A DNA stretch of 56,567 nt, taken from assembly GCA_947306305.1 (NCBI GenBank), contig CAMZGI010000003.1:1-56567 (forward strand), in the 5' to 3' direction. The DNA comes from an uncultured Fibrobacter sp. (GTDB taxonomy: Bacteria; Fibrobacterota; Fibrobacteria; Fibrobacterales; Fibrobacteraceae). Position numbers and translations under genes: made by a program. Numbering within the stretch: the first letter of the stretch is position 1; the number at the start of each line of letters is the position of its first letter. Below are positions 16,211 through 25,410 of the stretch, one piece after another. The notes under the pieces were generated by a model. The model was given only the letters and a program-made list of their open reading frames with translations, was not told where the DNA came from and did no database searches.

Positions 16211-18493
16211 ATGAAGTTTTTTTATTCGTTGTTGCTTGCTTGTGTTGCCGTCTCGTATGCGCAGATGGACGGCTCGGTGTATTCCCTTTCTAAGTCCCCG
16301 TTTGTGGAACAGGAATCGGTGGCGCCAGAGCAGTTCCAGGATGTCGTTGTCCGTGCGGCCCGTGCAAAGAAAACGATGAATGATATTTCGGTTTCGCAGA
16401 ACCACCGCGATTTTGCCCGTGCTGCCTATTTTTATTACAGTGGCCAATGGGATAGCGCTTATACGGCGTACAATTCGCTTCGCAACCGTGAATCAGGCTT
16501 GACGGGGAATGTTATTCTCCGCATGGCTCGTGCCAATTTTAAGCAAGAAAAATATGCCAAGATGCGCGAAACGCTCCGTTTGGAAAAAAGCTTGGAATCG
16601 GACGAAATTTGGCGCGAAGTTGCTGACCGTTTAAGAATTGAAGCGACGATGGCGGACAATTCGATCAATGACGTGTCGCGCGCGGAATCGTTGATGGTGT
16701 TTTTGGACCGTTACCCCGATAACGACGATGTGGTCGCCTTGAGGTATCGCTACGCCCGCTATTTGGAAGATTCCTACCGCTTGAAGCAGGCGAAAAGGCT
16801 TTACATGAAGCTTTTGACTAGCCGCACGGCTTATAAGGATTCAGCTTTCCAGTCGATTCGCCGTTTGCGCGAAGTGCTCGGCGCCCCCGAAACGCTTGCG
16901 GAAAAAGTCGCTTATGCAAAGATGGCTTGCACCAAGGACGAGATGAAAAACTGTCTGGACTTGCTGGATTCTATCCAGATTATGGATGCCCAGATGGCGC
17001 AGAAAAATCCGTCTCTGGTGGTGCCGCCGTCTGACGACCCGTTGCAGGCACGTTTGAAAAAGAGCACGCTCGATTTGAGTACCCGCATTGCGCTGTGGGA
17101 AAAACGTGCTGGCGCATTGCGTGCTTTGAACCGTAATGCGGAAGCTATTGAGCAATACCGCTACTTGATTGAAAATGTAGAGACTCGTCCGTCTTGGATT
17201 AATGCGATTCTGAAGCTTTACCGCAAAGAAGCCGCTGGGGTCTTTGACGAAGAAATCCATACTTACGATTCGCTTTTGCAGGACGTGAGCCAATACAGCA
17301 ACGAAAATGCAAACAACCTTTGGCTGCGCGGTTTTGAGTTTGAACAAAAGCTGATGTACGACAAGGCTGTCGAATGCTACATGAAGCTTGTCCATAAACG
17401 TTTTAAGAACAATTTGAAGCGTCAGTGGGCGAGATTCCGCATCGGTTACATCTACTTTAAGCGTGGCATGTGGGTTGAAGCCGCCGCGAACTTCCGCGAA
17501 GCGAAGAAAGATCCGTTCTTGTGGAGCGGCAGCGCCGCGAGAATGTTCTTGGGCGACACATACAGAAAAATGGGCGAGGATTCCTTGGCCCGCGAAGCGT
17601 ATCTGGATTGCATCAGGGATTTCCCGCTTTCGTATTACGCGCACCGCAGCCGCACGAAGCTTTTGGAACACCGCTTGTTGCCGATGCGTAAAATCCCGTA
17701 TGCGCATGGGGTGGCGATGTCGCCTGCGGCGACTCTCGAATGGATTCGCACGACGAACAAGCTTGGAAAGCCCGATGCCTCGTATAGCAAAGAACGCTAT
17801 GAACGCATCAAGAAGCTGTTCCTCTACGGTTTTGAAGAAGAAGCCTTTAGGCTTTATGACGAAATCAAGAAGAAAAACGCGAAGCGTTTGGATTTCCTTT
17901 ACGAATACGGAAAGCTCTTTTACGATATGGGCGAAACTGCTGCCGGTTACAGGCTTGCTCGCCAATTTCAGGCGAAGATTGATAGACGCTTGTTGATGTC
18001 TCCGCCGATAGACGTGCTGCATTACCTTTTCCCGGTGCCGTATGCCGACCCGGTGGTTTACTATTCGGGGAACAACATCGATCCGTTCTTTGTGTATAGC
18101 GTGATGCGTCAGGAATCAATCTTTGATTTTCAGATTACTTCCCCTGCGGGCGCTTGCGGCTTGTTGCAGATTATGCCGGCCACGGGCAAGATGCTTGCCG
18201 AAAAGGAAGAAATTTCGAACTTTGTGCCGAAGCGTTTGTACAATGCGTACATGAATATCCGCTTGGGAATACGTTATTTGACAGACCTCAAGGACGAATA
18301 CAATGACGATTACATGTATGTCCTTGGCAATTACAATGCAGGTCCGAAGCCCACAAAGCGCTGGCAATCCGAGAGCGAAGGGCTTCCATGGGATTTGCGT
18401 GTCGAAGAAATCAGCTACTGGGAAACTCGTGAATACGTGAAGCGCGTCATGGGCAATTACTGGATTTATAAAGAAATATATGACGGGATTTAG
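16211..18493 (+). CDS. TPR-containing soluble lytic transglycosylase (SLT domain)
   Basis: VMRQESIFDFQITSPAGACGLLQIMPATGK and NYNAGP motifs; helical repeat region. Confidence 0.9.
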   Translation: MKFFYSLLLACVAVSYAQMDGSVYSLSKSPFVEQESVAPEQFQDVVVRAARAKKTMNDISVSQNHRDFARAAYFYYSGQWDSAYTAYNSLRNRESGLTGNVILRMARANFKQEKYAKMRETLRLEKSLESDEIWREVADRLRIEATMADNSINDVSRAESLMVFLDRYPDNDDVVALRYRYARYLEDSYRLKQAKRLYMKLLTSRTAYKDSAFQSIRRLREVLGAPETLAEKVAYAKMACTKDEMKNCLDLLDSIQIMDAQMAQKNPSLVVPPSDDPLQARLKKSTLDLSTRIALWEKRAGALRALNRNAEAIEQYRYLIENVETRPSWINAILKLYRKEAAGVFDEEIHTYDSLLQDVSQYSNENANNLWLRGFEFEQKLMYDKAVECYMKLVHKRFKNNLKRQWARFRIGYIYFKRGMWVEAAANFREAKKDPFLWSGSAARMFLGDTYRKMGEDSLAREAYLDCIRDFPLSYYAHRSRTKLLEHRLLPMRKIPYAHGVAMSPAATLEWIRTTNKLGKPDASYSKERYERIKKLFLYGFEEEAFRLYDEIKKKNAKRLDFLYEYGKLFYDMGETAAGYRLARQFQAKIDRRLLMSPPIDVLHYLFPVPYADPVVYYSGNNIDPFFVYSVMRQESIFDFQITSPAGACGLLQIMPATGKMLAEKEEISNFVPKRLYNAYMNIRLGIRYLTDLKDEYNDDYMYVLGNYNAGPKPTKRWQSESEGLPWDLRVEEISYWETREYVKRVMGNYWIYKEIYDGI

Positions 18494-18494
18494 C

Positions 18495-18530
18495 GCTTAG
18501 AACTTAGAGCTTAGATCTTAGAACTTAGAA
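18495..18530. repeat. TTAGAAC-type heptad array left of the S23/IVP gene
   Basis: TTAGAAC TTAGAGC TTAGATC TTAGAAC TTAGAAG; exact 7-nt period. Confidence 0.8.
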
Positions 18531-18567
18531 GTTTGTATTTAGATTTATTGCAAATAAAGAAGTCTGT

Positions 18568-18936
18568 ATGGAATCGAATTACAAAAAGTTGGTTGTTTGG
18601 CAGAAGGCTATGTTGTTGACAACAGACATTTATAAAATTGTAAAAAAATTACCTAGAGAAGAATTATTTGCTTTGTCGGATCAAATGAGACGAGCGGCGA
18701 TTTCTATTCCCTCTAATATTGCGGAAGGTTGTGGAAGAAAACTTCAGGGTGAGTTAAAATACTTTTTGAGGATTGCTAGTGGATCTGCTGCGGAATTGGA
18801 AACTCAGTTGCAAATTTGTATAAATCTTGGATATTTAACAGCCGAAGATGTTAATGAAAAATTCTCTTTATTGCGAGAAATAGAGAAAATGCTTAGTTCT
18901 TTTATGAATTCAAAAAAGTTAATTTCTGCCAACTAA
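18568..18936 (+). CDS. Four-helix-bundle protein, S23/IVP (23S rRNA intervening sequence protein) family
   Basis: LVVWQKAMLLTTDIYK...FALSDQMRRAAISIPSNIAEGCGR is diagnostic of the S23/IVP family. Confidence 0.9.
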   Translation: MESNYKKLVVWQKAMLLTTDIYKIVKKLPREELFALSDQMRRAAISIPSNIAEGCGRKLQGELKYFLRIASGSAAELETQLQICINLGYLTAEDVNEKFSLLREIEKMLSSFMNSKKLISAN

Positions 18937-18949
18937 GTTCTAAGTTCTG
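18931..18949. repeat. Inverted TTAGAAC-type heptads right of the S23/IVP gene
   Basis: AACTAAGTTCTAAGTTCTG = reverse complement of CAGAACTTAGAACTTAGTT; contains the IVP stop codon. Confidence 0.75.
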
Positions 18950-18957
18950 CCTACTAT

Positions 18958-19803
18958 ATGCTTTTTCTTTTATTGACAATCGGCCCGGCATTTTTGTTTG
19001 CTTGCGGCAATATTCTTGAAAAGTCAGGTGTGTCTGCTGTTGGCAAACGCACTGGCGGAACTTCGAATCCTTGGGAATTCTTTAAGGGTGTTGTTACTAA
19101 CAAATTCTGGTGGCTTGGAATAGGCTGCTCTGGACTTGCTACACTTGGCTACTATATCGCCATGGCGAGTTACGACCTTTCTCAAGTGCAACCGATGATG
19201 GTTTTGAACCCGGTTTTGACGGCTCTCATGGGCTTTTGCATTCTCAAGGAAGTGCTGACGAAACGAATTGTCGTGGCGATTTGCTTTGTCGTGGCTGGGC
19301 TTTTGTATTCTGTCGAAAATCTCGGGGAGTCCACGGCAATTCAAAATATCGGAATGCTTTGGGCGTATGCGGGCGGGCTTTGCTTTGCAACGCTCATTGC
19401 GCACCTTTGGGTGAAAGATCGCGAAATGGTGGATTCGCTGATTATGGGTGTTGGCTTTGGGCTTTCGGCGGCGTTTTACAAGAGCCTTGCGATGGATTTT
19501 GATTTGGACCATATCGAGTTTTCGTCGATTGCGAATTTGCTCTTGGACTTTAGAACGCTCGGCTATGTGGCGACGTATAGTATTGCGTTTTTGTATTCTC
19601 AAGTGTCGTTCTCGCGCGGGCGGGCGCTATTTATTATTCCGTTTAGTGCGGCCGTCGGCGCGGCGGTCCCGACATTGGCGGGCGCTCTTGTTTTTTCCGA
19701 GGCGTTCCCTGTAGGGAAGGTTGTCTCGGTGACTCTTGTGCTGATTGGCGCTTGCCTCTTTATTGTTCGCCGTCCTAGACGTAAAAAGCCTACGAACGAA
19801 TAA
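18958..19803 (+). CDS. EamA/DMT family transporter
   Basis: ~10 hydrophobic segments; SQVQPMMVLNPVLTALMGFCILKEVLTKRIVVAI duplicated DMT pattern. Confidence 0.75.
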   Translation: MLFLLLTIGPAFLFACGNILEKSGVSAVGKRTGGTSNPWEFFKGVVTNKFWWLGIGCSGLATLGYYIAMASYDLSQVQPMMVLNPVLTALMGFCILKEVLTKRIVVAICFVVAGLLYSVENLGESTAIQNIGMLWAYAGGLCFATLIAHLWVKDREMVDSLIMGVGFGLSAAFYKSLAMDFDLDHIEFSSIANLLLDFRTLGYVATYSIAFLYSQVSFSRGRALFIIPFSAAVGAAVPTLAGALVFSEAFPVGKVVSVTLVLIGACLFIVRRPRRKKPTNE

Positions 19804-19823
19804 AAATGAATTGTTAAAATAGA

Positions 19824-19868
19824 GCCTATAAAAGTCTTATTTTGATTTTATAACGTATTTCTATAGGC
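19824..19868. repeat. Inverted repeat upstream of the polysaccharide cluster
   Basis: GCCTATA (19824-19830) ... TATAGGC (19862-19868), enclosing AT-rich TATAAAA/TTTTATA. Confidence 0.45.
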
Positions 19869-19983
19869 GGTAATTGCTATCTTATATAGTATGTGTTGCG
19901 AATCTAAAAATGTCCGAGTTGGTGCAGGCTCTTTTGCTTGCTTCGCCGTGGCAGTTACTTTTTGTTTATAGAGAGAATAGGTT

Positions 19984-21297
19984 ATGGCTTCTATTAGCGT
20001 CTTCGGATTGGGATATGTAGGGTGCGTTGGAATTGCCTGCCTAGCAAAGCTTGGCCATCGAGTCATTGGATGTGATGTCGATATCAATAAGGTAAACCGA
20101 ATAGCTTCTGGTCTCCCGACAATTGTCGAAAGAGATGTTGATGAAGTCATGCATGAAGGCTACAAGGTCGGGCTTATCTCGGCTACTTCTTCACCGTTCG
20201 AGGCTGTTTCTAAGACTGATGTTTCTTTTTTGTGCGTAGGCACTCCTAATGCCGCCGATGGCCGTTTGGACACGACTTATCTGATGTCAGCGGTCAGGTC
20301 TATAGCCGAGGTTATCCGCTCCAAATCGACGTTCCATATCGTGGTTATCCGTAGCACGGTTCCCCCGGGAACGAATGCCGTTGCGGCTGCGCTTATCGAA
20401 AAGATTTCGGGCAAGCGCGAGGGCATCAACTTTGCGGTGGCGTCGAACCCGGAATTTTTGCGCGAAGGCATGGCTGTTGCAGACTACTTGAATCCGCCGT
20501 TGACCGTGATTGGTTGCGAATGCCGCCGCGCTCTGGACTATCTCCGAAGAATTTACGAGCCGCTGGGCAGCGAAATTATTGAGGTCGAACCGAAGGTCGC
20601 CGAAATCATCAAGTTTGTCAATAACTCGTACCATGCATTGAAGGTGACTTTTGGAAACGAAATCGGCGCCATCTGCAAGAAGCTCGATATTGATAGCCAT
20701 AGCGTCATGGAATTGTTCTGCAAGGATACGCAGCTGAATATTTCGCCGTATTACTTTAAGCCGGGCTTTGCCTATGGCGGTTCGTGCCTCCCGAAGGATT
20801 TGCGCGGGCTCAACTTTTTGGCGGAGTCCAACCAGGTGGATGTCCCGGTGCTCTCGTCGATTGAATGCAGCAACAACGTGCATATCCAGCGCGTGCTCGA
20901 ACGCGTGCAAGAGATTGGCGCTCGTTCTGTGGGTATAATCGGGCTTACGTTCAAGGCGGGGACGGACGACCTGCGCAACTCGGCTGCAATTCGTTTGGCC
21001 GAAGGCGTGCTTGGAAAGGGTTGCTCGCTCAGCATTTACGACCGTTATTTGAATATCGCCCAAGATACGGAGACGAACCTCCGCGAACTCAACAGGCGTA
21101 TTCCCCATTTGCTTCCGCTTTTGGTGAAGAATGTCGAAGACGTTGTGGAAAATAGTTCGCTTGTCATCATTACTGTCCGAAATCCGAAAATGCCTGAATT
21201 GATTCGTGATAATCCTGAGGTTCATTTCTTGGATCTCGTGCGTTTGAAGGACCAGTCCGTAGAAACGCTCCCGAATTACGAAGGCTTTTGTTGGTAA
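19984..21297 (+). CDS. Nucleotide-sugar 6-dehydrogenase (GDP-mannose/UDP-glucose dehydrogenase family, AlgD-like)
   Basis: GLGYVG, STVPPGT, SNPEFLREG, FAYGGSCLPKDLRGL. Confidence 0.9.
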   Translation: MASISVFGLGYVGCVGIACLAKLGHRVIGCDVDINKVNRIASGLPTIVERDVDEVMHEGYKVGLISATSSPFEAVSKTDVSFLCVGTPNAADGRLDTTYLMSAVRSIAEVIRSKSTFHIVVIRSTVPPGTNAVAAALIEKISGKREGINFAVASNPEFLREGMAVADYLNPPLTVIGCECRRALDYLRRIYEPLGSEIIEVEPKVAEIIKFVNNSYHALKVTFGNEIGAICKKLDIDSHSVMELFCKDTQLNISPYYFKPGFAYGGSCLPKDLRGLNFLAESNQVDVPVLSSIECSNNVHIQRVLERVQEIGARSVGIIGLTFKAGTDDLRNSAAIRLAEGVLGKGCSLSIYDRYLNIAQDTETNLRELNRRIPHLLPLLVKNVEDVVENSSLVIITVRNPKMPELIRDNPEVHFLDLVRLKDQSVETLPNYEGFCW

Positions 21298-21303
21298 TTT
21301 TTT

Positions 21304-22515
21304 ATGGAACAGTCTATAAAGGAACTGTCAGGCAAAAAGGTCTGTATAGTCGTTGAAAATCTTCCTGTGCCTTTTGACCGTCGTGTGTGGCAAGAAGCGA
21401 CATCCCTGCATGAAGCGGGTGCCGAAGTGACTGTCATTTGCCCCCAGACGAAGAAGTATCCTTTGGAATACGAAGAACTTGAAGGCATCAAGATTTACCG
21501 TCATCCGTTGCCAGAGGCGAAGGGGACGCTGGATTACTTCAAGGAATATTTTTGCGCACTTTATCATGAATTCCGTTTGCTTTTTAAGGTGTTCAGAAAG
21601 CAGGGCGTGCAAGATGTTATCCATGCTTGCAATCCGCCTGACTTGATTTTTATTGCGGCGTTCTTGTTCTTTACGTTCACGCGTTGCAAGTTCCTCTTTG
21701 ACCATCACGATATCAATCCAGAACTGTGGATTGCGAAGTTTGGCAAGAAGGGCTTTGGCTACCGTGCGATGATTCTGGTGGAACGCTTTACGTATTTCTT
21801 TGCGAAGCATGCGATTGTGACAAACGAATCGTACAAGGAAATTGCGATGCGTCGTGGCCGCAAGTGCGAAGACGATATTACGGTGGTGCGTAGCGGTCCG
21901 AATCTTTCAAAATTGAAGGTGGGGCCTGCAAAGCCAGAAGTCAAGAAGGGATTCAAGTACCTGGTGGGCTACATTGGCGTGATGGGCAAGCAAGAAGGCA
22001 TTGACCTTTTGCTGCAATCGGTCGATTACATTGTGAACAAGAAAAATCGCAAGGATATTCGTTTTTGCATTATGGGCGGAGGCCCGTCTCTCGAAGAGCT
22101 CCGTGCATTGAATGAACAAATGAACTTGACCGACTACGTGGAGTTCCCGGGACGTGTGAGCGATGAATTTTTGGCTGACGTGATGAACACGGCTGACGTG
22201 TGCGTGAACCCCGACTTGCCTTCGGAAATGAACGACAAATCGACTATGAACAAAATCATGGAATATATGGCGTTCGGAAAGCCGATGGTGCAGTTTACGC
22301 TCAAGGAAGGGATGTTCTCGGCACAGGGCGCTTCGCTTTATGCGAAGAACACGGACACGGACGATTTTGCCGAAAAGATTTTGTGGCTGATCGATAATCC
22401 CGAAAAGGCCGCCGAAATGGGAGCGTTTGGACGCAAACGCGTGCAAAGCGAACTCAGCTGGGAATTTGAAAGGCCGAAGCTGATTCGCGCTTACAAGAAA
22501 ATCTTGGGGATGTAG
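21304..22515 (+). CDS. Glycosyltransferase family 4
   Basis: PVPFDRRVWQEATSL, HACNPPDL, VGYIGVMGKQEGIDLLLQS, EYMAFGKPMVQF. Confidence 0.88.
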   Translation: MEQSIKELSGKKVCIVVENLPVPFDRRVWQEATSLHEAGAEVTVICPQTKKYPLEYEELEGIKIYRHPLPEAKGTLDYFKEYFCALYHEFRLLFKVFRKQGVQDVIHACNPPDLIFIAAFLFFTFTRCKFLFDHHDINPELWIAKFGKKGFGYRAMILVERFTYFFAKHAIVTNESYKEIAMRRGRKCEDDITVVRSGPNLSKLKVGPAKPEVKKGFKYLVGYIGVMGKQEGIDLLLQSVDYIVNKKNRKDIRFCIMGGGPSLEELRALNEQMNLTDYVEFPGRVSDEFLADVMNTADVCVNPDLPSEMNDKSTMNKIMEYMAFGKPMVQFTLKEGMFSAQGASLYAKNTDTDDFAEKILWLIDNPEKAAEMGAFGRKRVQSELSWEFERPKLIRAYKKILGM

Positions 22516-22549
22516 GTCGCCTCTAAAAATTCATTTTCAAGAATGTGTG

Positions 22550-22582
22550 AAAAAAGGAAGTAGAGGCTACTTCCCTTTTTTG
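22550..22582. terminator. Bidirectional terminator between convergent genes
   Basis: AAAAAAGGAAGTAG-agg-CTACTTCCCTTTTTT; contains the stop codon of the minus-strand gene. Confidence 0.85.
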
Positions 22583-25368
22583 TTGCTGAAATCTATATCG
22601 AGCGTTTTGATAAGGGAGTCGAGGCGACGGGTGAGCTTTTCGGCACCTGCTTTAGATAGGTGACTGTAATCGTTTGCCATGTCATCTGAGTAGTCGTGAT
22701 TGCCCATTTTGTTTTCGTCCAGCAAAGTGAAGTTTGAATAAGTTTTGCTTAATTCAGCAATTTCGTTGATGAGGGCGGGGGCTTCGCTTCGACGGAGTCC
22801 CGCATAGCCGTATGCTCCAGTTTCTCTGTATTGGGGATTCATGGGGAATAGCACGCCTATGAGGTAGATGTTGTTTTGTTTACAGGCTTCAATGAAGTCG
22901 ATGAGATGATTGACGTTTATCCGATAAACATTTGCTTTTGAATCCATCCAGCAGGAATCTTCGGTGATGACTGGTGTTCCCCATGTGTTTGATTTTGTTT
23001 CGAGGAAGCCGCGATGCGGTCGTAGATTGTCTTCTAATTCCTTTTTTCCGAGGCCTTCGAATGTTGATTCGTATAACCCTTTGGGATAGCCTTCTTTCCA
23101 AAAGTTATGGTTCATGTCGTAAACGTAACCCGGATATGATTTATAGGCTGTGTAGAATACGTTATTTGAATTGTTGCCAGAGATGTATCCCCTATCGAGA
23201 TCGATTGATGTGATGATTAACTTGAGATTTTTTACATGGGGAAGGACATAGTTTTCAAAAAGGAATTGGCTTGAATTGATGACGGTTGCCGGAACTGCAA
23301 GGTTAATCGCATTAATTTCTTTGCTGAATTCGTTTGGATTTACACCGCGATATGATCTGGAGGAGCCAAAGATGACCGTATTGGCGGAATCTTTGTAATG
23401 CCACAAAATTTCCATTTTGTAGCGGTAAATATCTGCATTGGGTGTTGCTCCAGAATTGTTAAAATATATTCCGGCGGAATCTGGGTCGAGTTCGAAATCG
23501 ATTCCAACGTCGTCGGAGTTGCTGGTCTGTTGAGCTTTTTTTACCCACAGGCATGGATGCCAAAGCTCTTCGCCTTCGGCAAGTTCCACGATGGAACTGT
23601 CGGCGGGGCTTGCGAGAACGATTTTTGTATGGGCTCCATTGGAGTTGGTGAGCGTCGCCACGATGTTGGATGTTTTTCCGTTAGTCGCCCATTCGCTGTG
23701 GTCGAACGTGTAGCCCGATGGCGATGGAATACTTTGTATTAACTTTCCGTTGCTATCGGCGATAAAGATGCGTTCGTGCGTTGCGTATGTTTCGCCTACG
23801 AATTTTTTGCCTGTTTTGCTTGCAAAGTCGAGGAACGATGTGCGTTTGCTGCCGTCTTGTGCAAGAGAGGCGTTGCAAGCTTGTTCGCCGTTGTACCACG
23901 TGGTATCGCGTGATTTTTCGGTGGTGGTCGAGCCTGATTTGGCGAGACGTGCCCGAAGGAGCCTTGCTCCTGTAACTGCTAGCTTGTTGTCTTGGCTGAT
24001 GCCGCCGTGGTATGCTCCGTCAAAGAGTTTTTTGGGCGTACCGAATTTGCCGTTTGCAAAAGGTACTTCCCAAGTGGAGTTTTTTTTGAATGCTGTCGAA
24101 TCTTTGTTGTTGCCTGCGTCGGTGACATAGACGATTGATGTGTCGCCATTGCCGTTTACACGCCAGCGGGGGATGGCTGCGCTTTTGACATCGAGGCGGA
24201 CGAGGTTTTTGCCTTTGGAATTTAAGTCGCGGACATAGAGCTTTGAAGTGCCGCTGCTGCCTTCGGGTTTGGTGCAAAATGCGACGCGTTTCCCGTCGGG
24301 GGAAATGTCGGGATGATAGACTTCTATGGTGTCGCTGATTTCTGTTACGGACAAATTTCCGTCGTTGTAGTCGATGAATGCGAGGTTTCCGCTGATGTCG
24401 TTGCGGAATGCGAGAATTACGTTATAAGTGCCGGTTGATTTTTTGAGCGTTGTGGCGTTAGCGAGTGCGGATACCGTGCTTGTCTGTGCTTTGCCGCTGG
24501 CATCGAGCCAAACGGGCGATGGAATCTGCCCAAAGGCGAGCCTGAAACCGATGCGTTCTGCACGAGTCGAACCATCTACGGTGTATTCGTCGCCACGGGC
24601 GATGACGTTCATGTCGGATGCCCGATCCGAAAAGTAGCCGCCTTTTAAAACGCGTTCCCCAAGGTCGCCCCCGTCAAGGGAGCCGAGGTAGTTTGTAATC
24701 GTCGTGTCGCGGAAATGTCCTGCCCAGTCGTTGACCCATTCTTTGACGTTCCCGGCGAGGTCGCAAAATCCAAGGTTGTCTTTTTTTGCAGTGCAAATAA
24801 CATGTGCCGTGAAATTGGAATTGTCAGCATTCCAGCTTTTGTTTTTGGGATCCCAGCCTTTTGATGCCGCGTGCACCCATTCTGCTTCGGTGGGGAGTCG
24901 GTACGCGTTTACTTCGGGATGAAATACGAATGCATCTAAATTCGTGCAGTGGCCTTCGCTATCGAATGTCGCTTTGGTGTAAGTGTATGCGGTGTCGCGA
25001 TTTTCGGATTTGCTCTTGGCGTTTGCGATGAGAATTGCATCATAAAATGAGACGTTGGCGAGGGGGAGGCTGTCTTTTTTGCATTTGCCAAAATCTTTGA
25101 GCTTTTGTTCTTTTGCTAAGGAGCGGTATTCGCCGCAAGTCATTTCGTGGATTGCAAGATGAAAGTCGTAATCCAAATGGACCTTCATTGCGGGGCGTTC
25201 TGACGCTTTATACTTCGACTCGTTGCTTCCTAATGTTTCTGTTCCACCACGGACTAAAACCATGCCTTCTATTTCTTCTATGGAGGCATCGTTTAAAGAG
25301 TCGGATGTTCCGTTATTGCAAGCAAGTAGCGACAGTGCAAATGTAGAGATGTATAATGCTTGTTTCAT
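22567..25368 (-). CDS. Lipoprotein with SUMF1-type, TolB/PD40-like and C-terminal SGNH-like segments (resembles TIGR02171 Fibrobacter paralogous family)
   Basis: Lipobox LSLLACNN; MVLVRGGTETLGS...YRLPTEAEWVHAASKG...CDLAGNVKEWVNDW...ERIGFRLAF (SUMF1); HPDISPDGKRVAFCT (PD40); VIFGSSRS...DYSHLSKAGAEKL (SGNH-like). Confidence 0.82.
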   Translation of the reverse strand: MKQALYISTFALSLLACNNGTSDSLNDASIEEIEGMVLVRGGTETLGSNESKYKASERPAMKVHLDYDFHLAIHEMTCGEYRSLAKEQKLKDFGKCKKDSLPLANVSFYDAILIANAKSKSENRDTAYTYTKATFDSEGHCTNLDAFVFHPEVNAYRLPTEAEWVHAASKGWDPKNKSWNADNSNFTAHVICTAKKDNLGFCDLAGNVKEWVNDWAGHFRDTTITNYLGSLDGGDLGERVLKGGYFSDRASDMNVIARGDEYTVDGSTRAERIGFRLAFGQIPSPVWLDASGKAQTSTVSALANATTLKKSTGTYNVILAFRNDISGNLAFIDYNDGNLSVTEISDTIEVYHPDISPDGKRVAFCTKPEGSSGTSKLYVRDLNSKGKNLVRLDVKSAAIPRWRVNGNGDTSIVYVTDAGNNKDSTAFKKNSTWEVPFANGKFGTPKKLFDGAYHGGISQDNKLAVTGARLLRARLAKSGSTTTEKSRDTTWYNGEQACNASLAQDGSKRTSFLDFASKTGKKFVGETYATHERIFIADSNGKLIQSIPSPSGYTFDHSEWATNGKTSNIVATLTNSNGAHTKIVLASPADSSIVELAEGEELWHPCLWVKKAQQTSNSDDVGIDFELDPDSAGIYFNNSGATPNADIYRYKMEILWHYKDSANTVIFGSSRSYRGVNPNEFSKEINAINLAVPATVINSSQFLFENYVLPHVKNLKLIITSIDLDRGYISGNNSNNVFYTAYKSYPGYVYDMNHNFWKEGYPKGLYESTFEGLGKKELEDNLRPHRGFLETKSNTWGTPVITEDSCWMDSKANVYRINVNHLIDFIEACKQNNIYLIGVLFPMNPQYRETGAYGYAGLRRSEAPALINEIAELSKTYSNFTLLDENKMGNHDYSDDMANDYSHLSKAGAEKLTRRLDSLIKTLDIDFSNKKGK

Positions 25369-25410
25369 ATTGCTCCTTGATTGAGGAAGATAAAAAATTA
25401 TATTTGACAT

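Noticed and set aside
16841-18022. 393-aa minus-strand ORF
   Set aside because: Antisense to the lytic transglycosylase; composition is that of a shadow ORF.
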